A DNA stretch of 64,000 nucleotides, from contig NZ_FQXS01000013.1 of NCBI RefSeq assembly GCF_900130015.1, positions 61,102 to 125,101 of the forward strand, in the 5' to 3' direction. Below the pieces are notes generated by a model. That model was given only the letters and a program-made list of their open reading frames with translations, was not told the origin of the DNA and made no database searches. Source of the stretch: Desulfofustis glycolicus DSM 9705 (GTDB lineage Bacteria; Desulfobacterota; Desulfobulbia; Desulfobulbales; Desulfocapsaceae). Shown piece after piece: positions 27,524 through 35,400 of this stretch. Positions within the stretch are counted from its first letter, which is position 1. Each line of letters begins with the position of its first letter. The position numbers and the translations under genes are program-made.

Positions 27524-27620
27524 CATGACGGGTACGTCACAACGAACAATGAAAGTCAGCACCGTGATCGGAAGATCTGATCAGTGAAAGTGAGCGGGGG
27601 ACAGGTTAAAACCTGTCCCG
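27524..27620. repeat. second dispersed repeat, copy 1
   Basis: CATGACGGG..ACAACGAACAATGAA and the following ..GTGATCGG resemble the stretch at 63378-63424, at about 80 percent by eye. Both end in a GGGACAGGTT palindrome. Here the end forms a stem GGGACAGGTT/AACCTGTCCC at 27598-27619, which may also act as a terminator. Confidence 0.5.
27598..27619 (+). terminator. GC-rich hairpin in the rlmKL-kinase gap
   Basis: GGGACAGGTT and AACCTGTCCC form a 10-bp stem with a 2-base loop, followed by CGCCGATTTTAG. It may end rlmKL transcription, but it is also the end of a dispersed repeat and has only a short T-run. Confidence 0.4.
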
Positions 27621-27699
27621 CCGATTTTAGTATAACAAACAGTCGCTATTCGACGATTACCGGCGGGTCTGGAGAAACGCAGGCGAACACGGAACACGA

Positions 27700-29346
27700 G
27701 TGAGGACGGAGATGCCACGAGAGCGGGCAGAAAAAAGTGATACGGCGACGGGGGCTGCGATCAACGCTCAAGAAAAACTCGTCGAGCAGCAGCGGCGGAT
27801 CAGGGAACTCGAAGAGGCACTTGAACAGGCCGAGCGGTCCGAACGGAACAAGAGCGACTTCCTGGTAAGTCTCGGACACGCGTTACGCACACCACTCCAC
27901 GGCATTATGGGGATGACCGATCTGGTTTTGGAGTCAATTCTCGGGGAGGAACAGAGACGTCGCCTGGAGATGGCTTCCACCTCGGCCGAGCGGCTCCTCG
28001 AAGTTGTCAACGATCTGCTCGACTACTGCCGTATCGAGGCCGGTTCTCTATGTCTGTCCGCGGAAGATTTCAATCTTGCCGAGAGCCTTGAGTACGAACT
28101 CTACCTGTTACAGCTTGCCGCCCGACAAAAACAACTCGATTTCGCCTCCCGAATCGACCCTCTGGTTCCCGTCTGGGTCAACAGCGACCCGGACCGGCTG
28201 GTCCAGGTCCTTGTCAACCTGGTCGATAATGCGATAAAAAATACCGAGCAGGGCGGGGTCGGCGTCAGGGTCGAATATCTCGGCGAGACCGGTGCAGAAC
28301 AGATCCTGCTCAAATTCACAGTAACCGACTCCGGCAGCGGCATCGCCCCGGAAAAACAAGCCGGTATCGAAGCCTATCTCAGTGACGGCGACGCTACGGT
28401 TGACCGTCCTTCCTGTGACAGCGGTCTCGGTTTGACCATCGCAGCCCGGTTGGTTCACCTGGCCGGCGGCGAAATCGGTTTTCAGTCGACACCGGAGAAG
28501 GGGGCGACGTTTTGGTTTACCTGGGCCTGCCGCCTCGCCGCCATGCCATTGGAGCGGCCCGAGCAGCCGCTTCAAAACCGGCAGCCGGCAGACCTTCCGA
28601 CAGCGTTTCAATTTGACGGGGCGACCGTCCTGCTCGTAGAGGACGAGCCGATCAGCAGGGTGTTGATAGAAACCCTGCTCAACCAGGTCGGTCTGCAGGT
28701 CGGCATTGCCGAAAACGGACGTCAGGCGGTGACGGCCGCGTTGAGTGGCCGGTATCGGGCCGTTCTGATGGATGTGCAGATGCCGGGGATGGACGGCCTG
28801 GAAGCGACCAGGGCGATCAGGACACACGAAAAGACCCAGGGCGGTCACTTGCCGATTATCGCCCTGACCGCGCACGCGATGCAGGGCGACCGGGAGCGTT
28901 GTCTGCAGGCGGGCATGGACGATTATCTGGCAAAACCGTTGAACAAGGACGATCTCTATCAGGTGTTGCGCAGGCGTCTGACCAGGGCGGCCCTGATTGT
29001 TCTCGAAGAGATGACACAGCAGCAGGCGACCGTTGAGTATCTTGTCGAAAAAGGATGGCGGGTGACCATAGCCGAAACCGTTCGCTCCGCCGGCTACGAG
29101 GCATCACTGCATCATTTTGATCTGGTTGTCCTCGACATCGACCACGATGGCGGCGAGGGTGCGGAAACGGTTCGGACGATTCGCCGTTTGGAGGCCTATT
29201 CCGGTCGCCATTCCCTGATTCTGGCGATCAGAGGAGAACAAACGACGGCGGCGATGACCGATATCTATCGACAGAGCGGCGTCGACCGATTTCTCGAGCC
29301 GCCCTTTTCCGCCGAGCTTCTCGAGAGACATCTCCTGGACGTTTAA
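27700..29346 (+). CDS. hybrid histidine kinase with two receiver-like domains
   Basis: This soluble protein of up to 548 residues begins with a coiled coil (about residues 22-52). A HisKA domain follows with H60 in SLGHALRTPLHGI, then a HATPase domain (NLVDNAIKNTEQGG, DSGSGI, GLGLTIAARL). A full receiver domain has LLVEDEP and MDVQMPGMDG with KPLN. A C-terminal degenerate receiver follows (VVLDIDHDGG near residue 475). No membrane segment or sensory domain is present, so input probably comes through a partner. Either GTG 27700 or ATG 27712 may be the start. MITE copy B lies 7 bases past its stop. Confidence 0.9.
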   Translation: MRTEMPRERAEKSDTATGAAINAQEKLVEQQRRIRELEEALEQAERSERNKSDFLVSLGHALRTPLHGIMGMTDLVLESILGEEQRRRLEMASTSAERLLEVVNDLLDYCRIEAGSLCLSAEDFNLAESLEYELYLLQLAARQKQLDFASRIDPLVPVWVNSDPDRLVQVLVNLVDNAIKNTEQGGVGVRVEYLGETGAEQILLKFTVTDSGSGIAPEKQAGIEAYLSDGDATVDRPSCDSGLGLTIAARLVHLAGGEIGFQSTPEKGATFWFTWACRLAAMPLERPEQPLQNRQPADLPTAFQFDGATVLLVEDEPISRVLIETLLNQVGLQVGIAENGRQAVTAALSGRYRAVLMDVQMPGMDGLEATRAIRTHEKTQGGHLPIIALTAHAMQGDRERCLQAGMDDYLAKPLNKDDLYQVLRRRLTRAALIVLEEMTQQQATVEYLVEKGWRVTIAETVRSAGYEASLHHFDLVVLDIDHDGGEGAETVRTIRRLEAYSGRHSLILAIRGEQTTAAMTDIYRQSGVDRFLEPPFSAELLERHLLDV

Positions 29347-29353
29347 CACTTGT

Positions 29354-29493
29354 GCGAATCTTGAAAAATTGTCATGTCGGCCAATTTCATCGTTGCGCAA
29401 TCAAATTTTATCCTCTGAATATCATCTATGCCTGCGGTAAAATTTTCTTGTGCGCCTCGATCTTGAACGAAATTCCAAATTTTTCAAGCTCCC
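29354..29493 (+). mobile_element. MITE-like repeat, copy B (140 bp)
   Basis: It begins GCGAATCTTGAAAAATTGTC and ends AATTTTTCAAGCTCCC, the inverted ends of the family, and is flanked by the exact 5-bp direct repeat CTTGT (29349-29353 and 29494-29498). Its internal sequence is highly similar to copies C and D. It codes for no protein. Confidence 0.88.
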
Positions 29494-29605
29494 CTTGTCA
29501 CTCCCCGGGACGCCCGTTATAATGCGGCGGTCCGGCCCAGGTGATCGCAGCGAGACACGCACGGCGGTTACACCAAAATACGACAGTTGCCCAATTCGGT
29601 TTCCG

Positions 29606-30649
29606 ATGCCTTTTTTTTCACAGGTTTGTCTCCATAGCTTCGGCTACGAAATTCCCGCTCGCATTCTCACTTCGGACGATATCGAACAGCGGCTTGCGCC
29701 GCTCTATCGTCGGCTCAAACTGCCCGAAGGCAGGCTGGCGATGATGAGCGGTATCTCCGAGCGTCGTCTCTGGCCGGAAGGAACCAGGCCAAGCGAGGCG
29801 GCGGTACAGGCCGGCAGAAAAGCTCTGACCCGGTCAGGTATTGCTGCCGACCATGTCCAGTGTCTCTTCAACACCTCGGTTTCCCGGGATATGATGGAGC
29901 CGGCAACGGCGGCTTTTGTCCACCATGCTCTGGGACTGCCGCCCGATTGTCTGATTTTCGATATCTCCAATGCTTGTCTCGGTTTTCTCGACGGGATGGT
30001 GATGCTGGCCTCGATGATCGAACTCGGCCAGGTTGACAACGGCCTGATCGTCAGTGGAGAAACCGCGGAAGAACTGATTGAGTCGACCATCACCACACTG
30101 CTGCAGGATGAGTCGCTGACGAGAAAAAGTATCAAGTCCGCTTTTGCCTCGTTGACCATCGGTTCCGGCGCCGTCGCCCTGTTTATGTGCCGGTGCGGAG
30201 AAGGAGCCACGCTCGCTGGACCGCGCTTGTCCGCCGCAACCTGGCGGGCCAACACGGCACATGTGGACCTCTGTCAGGGCGGCCGGATCGATGCGGCGAC
30301 GACTCTGATGGAGACCGATTCCGAGGAATTGATGATCCAGGGCATTGAAACGGCCGAGCAGACCTGGCGCGCCTTTTCCGCTGTGCCGGGCTGGGGTGTG
30401 GATGATATCGATCGGTTTTTCTGCCACCAGGTCGGCTCCGCCCACACGCGTCTGCTTTTTGGCACACTTGGACTCGATGTTAACAAAAATTTCGAAACGT
30501 TGTCGTTTCTCGGCAATGTCGGTTCCGTTTCCGCACCGATTACCCTGGCCCTTGCTCTCGAGCAGGAGGTCTTTCGACTCGGACAAAAAGGGGCCTTGCT
30601 TGGAATCGGCAGCGGTATCAATTGCCTGATGCTCGGTATCGACTGGTAG
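29606..30649 (+). CDS. OleA-like thiolase / 3-oxoacyl-ACP synthase III family
   Basis: This 347-residue thiolase-fold condensing enzyme has nucleophile C124 in FDISNACLGFLDGM, FNTSVSRDMMEPATAAF, and a late FCHQVGSAHTRLLF with the catalytic histidine. The N-terminal pattern (DIEQRL.PLYRRL, GISERRLWPEGTRPSEAA) resembles OleA, which joins two fatty acyl-CoAs head to head, more than typical FabH. No OleB, OleC or OleD lies beside it, so olefin synthesis cannot be claimed. A FabH-like starter condensation is the alternative. The ATG at 29606 gives the family-typical N-terminus; the frame opens further upstream through MITE B without support. Confidence 0.82.
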   Translation: MPFFSQVCLHSFGYEIPARILTSDDIEQRLAPLYRRLKLPEGRLAMMSGISERRLWPEGTRPSEAAVQAGRKALTRSGIAADHVQCLFNTSVSRDMMEPATAAFVHHALGLPPDCLIFDISNACLGFLDGMVMLASMIELGQVDNGLIVSGETAEELIESTITTLLQDESLTRKSIKSAFASLTIGSGAVALFMCRCGEGATLAGPRLSAATWRANTAHVDLCQGGRIDAATTLMETDSEELMIQGIETAEQTWRAFSAVPGWGVDDIDRFFCHQVGSAHTRLLFGTLGLDVNKNFETLSFLGNVGSVSAPITLALALEQEVFRLGQKGALLGIGSGINCLMLGIDW

Positions 30650-30664
30650 AAGGGGAGGCTGCTG

Positions 30665-31237
30665 ATGAGAGAGCTTACACCGCAGCAGGGCGAGAGGTTG
30701 CTCCGCCTGGCTCGAGAGACGATTGCCCGCCGCCTCGGTGTCGGCCGTGGACCGGACAGGGAGATGTTGGATGACGAAGCCCTTCAGCAGCGGTGCGGCT
30801 GTTTTGTTACCCTGAAGCTGGCGGGGCAGCTGCGCGGTTGTATCGGTAACCTGGAGCCTGTCGGTCCCCTTGGCGAGTCGGTGATGCGCAACGCCGAGAG
30901 CGCGGCCTTCCACGATCATCGGTTCGCACCGCTGACCCCGGAAGAGTTTGTGCGGATCAACCTCGATATCTCAATTCTGACACCAGCCGTCCGTCTGGAT
31001 TACCGGGACGGCGCCGATCTTTGCCGGCGGTTGCGACCGGATATCGATGGCGTTATTCTTCGGGCCGATGGTGCCCAGGCCACCTTTTTGCCGCAGGTCT
31101 GGGAGCAATTGCCCAATCCGGCCGATTTCCTCGATCACCTCTGCCTCAAGGCGGGTCTTCCTAAATCAGCGTGGCGCGGCGGTCGGCTGGAGATTTCGAT
31201 TTACCAGGTGCGCAGTTTTTCGGAGCGGCAGCAATGA
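30665..31237 (+). CDS. amrA: AMMECR1-family protein (AmmeMemoRadiSam system protein A)
   Basis: This 190-residue AMMECR1 domain protein has the conserved CGCFVTLKLAGQLRGCIGNLEP block, with LRGCIG as the family signature, and FLPQVWEQLP near the C-terminus. In many anaerobes AMMECR1 occurs with a MEMO protein and a radical-SAM enzyme. Here the other two partners are absent, so the function stays open. It starts 15 bases after the OleA-like gene, and its stop overlaps the start of the YkgJ gene (ATGA). Confidence 0.9.
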   Translation: MRELTPQQGERLLRLARETIARRLGVGRGPDREMLDDEALQQRCGCFVTLKLAGQLRGCIGNLEPVGPLGESVMRNAESAAFHDHRFAPLTPEEFVRINLDISILTPAVRLDYRDGADLCRRLRPDIDGVILRADGAQATFLPQVWEQLPNPADFLDHLCLKAGLPKSAWRGGRLEISIYQVRSFSERQQ

Positions 31238-31836
31238 GTCTCACCCTCTCGGCCGACCTGGCAGCGGACCTGGCCGCACTCTATCGGGACATGGAGTCGG
31301 CTTACGACCGGGTGGCCAAGCAGCTGCATCACAGCTGCGATGGTTGCCCGGATAATTGCTGTGATTCCTATTTCACCCACCACACGTATATCGAATGGGC
31401 CTACCTCTGGCTTGGTCTGGCCGAGCTTAGCGAAGAGCGGCGGCAGCAGTTGTCCGTTCGCGCCGCTCGATGCATCGACTCCTACACGCATGCCCGCGAG
31501 CACGGCAAACGACCGCAGATCATGTGTCCGCTCAACGACAACGGGCGATGCAGTCTGTACCGCTATCGACTGATGGTCTGCCGGACGCACGGGGTACCGG
31601 CTGTGATGACCAGGCCCGATGGCCGGGTGATTCGTTTTCCCGGCTGCTTTAGGTGTCAGGAACAAATCGAGACACGGCCCGGTCAACAACACCTGCCGGT
31701 CATGGAGCGAACACCGCTCTTGCGGCGGTTGGTCGATTTGGAGCAACGGTTTGTGAGCGGCAGAAGAACGGGTTCGCCGCGGCTTGCCATGACTATTGCC
31801 GACATGGTGGTCGATGGCCCTCCGACTCACGTCTGA
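31234..31836 (+). CDS. YkgJ-family cysteine-cluster protein
   Basis: This 200-residue protein has CDGCPDNCC (about residues 29-37) and later CPLNDNGRCSLYRYRLMVCR and CFRCQEQ, the pattern of the YkgJ/UPF0153 zinc- or iron-cluster family. The biochemical role of this family is not established. The ATG at 31234 overlaps the AMMECR1 stop by ATGA, so the two are translated together. Confidence 0.85.
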   Translation: MSLTLSADLAADLAALYRDMESAYDRVAKQLHHSCDGCPDNCCDSYFTHHTYIEWAYLWLGLAELSEERRQQLSVRAARCIDSYTHAREHGKRPQIMCPLNDNGRCSLYRYRLMVCRTHGVPAVMTRPDGRVIRFPGCFRCQEQIETRPGQQHLPVMERTPLLRRLVDLEQRFVSGRRTGSPRLAMTIADMVVDGPPTHV

Positions 31837-31907
31837 TTCGCTGCCGAGAACTGCCTGGTGTACTGCCGGGTGGACAAGCCCGGGCGCATGGCATGGAGAA
31901 ATACACG

Positions 31908-32429
31908 ATGAAACATAAGGTTATCAACAGACAGCCCAATTCGAGACGCTGTTTTGTCTGTGGCCTGGAAAACCGCTATGGCTTAAAAAGTCGCTTTTAT
32001 GAACTTGATAACCGGGAGATTGTCGCCCTTTTCACACCGGCTGACGAGCACCAGAGTTATCCCGGTCGACTGCACGGAGGCATAGCGGCGGCAATCCTGG
32101 ATGAAACGATTGGCCGGGCGGTTCTGAACCATCAGGACACCGAGCTCTGGGGTGTTACTATTGAATTTTCGATGAAATTTCGTCAACCGGTACCGCTTGA
32201 CCGGGAAATTAAAGTACTCGCCCGTATTACCGGGGAAAACAAACGTAGTTTCACCGGTTCCGGAGAAATCGTCCTGGCCGATGGCAGTGTCGCCGTTGAA
32301 GGGAGCGGCCGCTATCTGAAGATGGCCTTGTCCAGCGTTACCGATTTTGATTTCAAGGAAGAAGAGTGGCGGGTAGTTGAGCAGGACGATGATGATCCGC
32401 TTGAGGTGGATTGTCCGGAGCATCACTGA
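31908..32429 (+). CDS. hotdog-fold thioesterase (PaaI-like)
   Basis: This 173-residue protein starts with a CFVCGLEN motif, then the hotdog signature LHGGIAAAILDETIGRA and the strand FSMKFRQPVPL. PaaI-type enzymes cleave acyl- or aroyl-CoA thioesters. The ATG at 31908 follows GGAG at good spacing; an in-frame ATG at 31893 adds five residues. The last 77 bases overlap, tail to tail, the 3' end of the giant kinase gene on the opposite strand. Confidence 0.85.
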   Translation: MKHKVINRQPNSRRCFVCGLENRYGLKSRFYELDNREIVALFTPADEHQSYPGRLHGGIAAAILDETIGRAVLNHQDTELWGVTIEFSMKFRQPVPLDREIKVLARITGENKRSFTGSGEIVLADGSVAVEGSGRYLKMALSSVTDFDFKEEEWRVVEQDDDDPLEVDCPEHH

Positions 32430-35400
32430 GCGGGAAACTCAGCGTGAATGTGCAGCCACCGTCCGGTGGCGACGAAAAGCTGATATCGCCACGATGGTTT
32501 TTCATGATGCTATAGGCGATGGCCAGGCCGAGACCGGTACCGTCGGTGTAAGGCTTGGTCGAAAAAAACGGCTCGAAGATATGTTCCCGATGTTCGTCGG
32601 TGATACCGCTGCCGCTGTCGGTCAGCGCCAGAACGACCTGTTGATGGCGCACAGCGGTCTCCACCCGTAGCCGTTTTTCCTCGCTGTGTTTCATCGCATC
32701 AATGGCATTGGTGGTCAGATTGACCACTACCTGGCTGATTTGATCTTCGACCGCTCTGATGTCTGGAAGGTCTTCGGCCAGTCGGGTGGCCACCGTTATG
32801 CCGGCGTCTTTCAGGTTTTTCCGTTGCAGGTGTAAAACGTTTTCCACCGTGTTGTTGAGGTTGAACAGGATTTTTTTTCCGGATGACGGTCGGTGCAGTT
32901 CATGCAGATCGTTGATCAGCTGTTTCAGTCGATCGCACTCCTGTAAACCGACGTCGATCAGGTCGCGATCCTGTCGGCCGAGTTCCGTTCTCTGGGACAG
33001 GTCGTCAAGCAGGTATTTGATACCGATCAGTGGGTTGCCGAATTCGTGGGCAATGGATGCCGAGAGCCGGCTGAGGGCGGCCAGTTTGCCGGCATGCAGC
33101 AATTGCATCTGAGTTTCCTTGCGCTTGGCCACTTCCAGGTGCAGGTTGCCGAGTGTCGTTTGCAACTCTTCGTACAATTGGGCATTTTTGATGGAAATGG
33201 CAGCCTGTCCGGCGATGAGTTCGATGATATCGAGACGTTCCGGTGAAAATGCGGCGGTGGTCAGGTTGTTTTCCAGATAGAGAATGGCCAGCAGATCACC
33301 GTGGTGCTTGATCGGCACGCAGAGTAGAGATTTCGTGTTATTGCTGCGGATGTACAGGTCACCGGTGAACGGTCCGCTGAGGCAGGCGTGGTCAAGCACG
33401 ATGGTCTCACCGGAAGTGGTTACGTGTTTGATCACGGCCAGGGACAGGCGCTGCCGGTGGGCGAGGAGCGGGGTGTCGACCACGGCCCCCTGGCGTTCGC
33501 CACTCGTTGCCGTTACTTTAACCAGCGGTGCGTCGGTAGGGTTCATTATCAGCAAGCCGACTTCAGCCCCGGCATTTTCCACAACGATCATGATCAGCTT
33601 CCTGACAACCTCGTCTAGCACGAATTCACTGCTGAACGCCCGTGAAGCTTTAACGAAACTGCCAAGATCGAGAGGCGAGGCGTCGAGGCCGGTTGTCAGG
33701 GAAACCGGCACGCCTGCCTGTTCACGGGTGCCGGTGCGGCGTTCAACGAGCAGGTCGGCGGAGTGCTTCCTCAGATGATCGACCAGCGCCTCCGCTTCCC
33801 ATTGACGATAGTGGTGTAACGCTTCACCTAGATAGGAACGGGCGACCAGAGGGCGGCCGCTGGCCAGATAGAAGGCGGCGGCCAGTTCATACCCCAGGGC
33901 GGCATCCTGTTGGTAGCCGTTCTGTCTGGCCAGGGAGATGGCCTGCTCGTAGTGGTGCGCTGCAGCTTCCCGTTGATCGGTGATGCGGTGTCGTTCGGCG
34001 CAGAGTAAATGATAGCGGTGTCGATAATTTTTTGGAGACGTTTCTCCCCAGCGGCGCATTTTTTGGATACCGGTGTTAATCGCGGTCCATCTGCTCCGTC
34101 GACCTGTGTGGTGCGGGTCCCGGCAGATGGCCAACAGGGTCAGGGTATGGATGAAAAGAAAAATCGGCAGCAAAAACGATGATCGGACCCCGTCGATCAA
34201 CGCCAGCGCTTTGCTGCCGTGTTGTTCGGCTCGTTCATAATTGCCGAACAGATAGGCAAGCAGTTGTCCGAGCTGATGGAAAAAAAACAATGTCGTCCGG
34301 TCGTCACCATGCTGAAGCAGCGACGACATCCGGATGCCGTCGTAGTGCAAACCGCTGAATATGGACGGATCGCTGGTGCGGCCGCGCAGGTTGGCGATGG
34401 TCTGCTCGAGCATCATCTGACGATAGCGGACACCGGAGGAAGCGGTATCGATGTGCCGGCGGTACGGTGCCGTTTCCTCGAGAACACCGGTGAGACTTCG
34501 TCCGAGAAAGAACATCGTTGCGAAACATCCGACAGCGCAGAGTGCGGCGGATTCCGATTCGCTGTGGTAGTACTGCTGTCGGCAGGCTTGCTGGAGAGAA
34601 TCCTGAGAGTGTCTCAGGTGTCGATGCCAGTGGGTGATATCGGTGCTAACCAGATGGACGGAGAAAGGGTGAGCGGGTATGCCTGACCGTTTCTGCAGAT
34701 CCAGTGCCAGTTGTCCGTAACGAGAGCCGAGGCGGTATTGTCTGGTGCCTGCCGAACAAAGGAGAGCGCCAAAGATCGGGTACCCGATGATCGACGCAAC
34801 CCGGTGATGGCCATGGGCAAGAGATAACCGGATGGATGTCAGGCTGATGATCGGCAGAAGCGCCGGGCGGATCTGGTAGGCGGCCAGGGCTGTTTCGAGC
34901 AGCACTTCCATAATTGAAGCCTGGATCGGATCGGTCATCTGTGGCATGGTCAGCAGCGCCTGTTCCGATCTGCCGAACAAGGATATTCGAGCTGACAGAA
35001 AGGCTGCGGCGGCAGCATGTTTGCCAGGTGACTCGGCAAGAGAAATTCCCAGTGCGGCAAGAATGGTGCGACCGGTCCGCAGGGCTTCACGACAACGATC
35101 GCTGCGCCGGTAGAGTTGCATCGCGGTCCGATAGACCCGTGTCGAGTCAACCGCGGTTCGGGCCCGGCTGCAGACGATGGCGAAGAGACGCTCGCTCTCT
35201 TCGGTCAGATCCGATCGTGCTGCCGCTTCTGCGGCTTCCGAGTAGACATCGAGCGTCAGGCCATACTGGGTGGTCCAGGCGGAAGCAGGCAGTAGTTCCA
35301 GCGCCGTGGCGCTCAATCGTCGGTAGAGAGATGTGGTTCCCGAGGTCTTTGCCTGGATGGCGGCCTCGAGGTTCAGTGTGGCGAGTTCGAAGCGCTGTTT

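Noticed and set aside
29834..30919. 361-codon minus-strand frame across the OleA-like and AMMECR1 genes
   Set aside because: Antisense to two genes with clear active-site motifs; long only because of high GC content.
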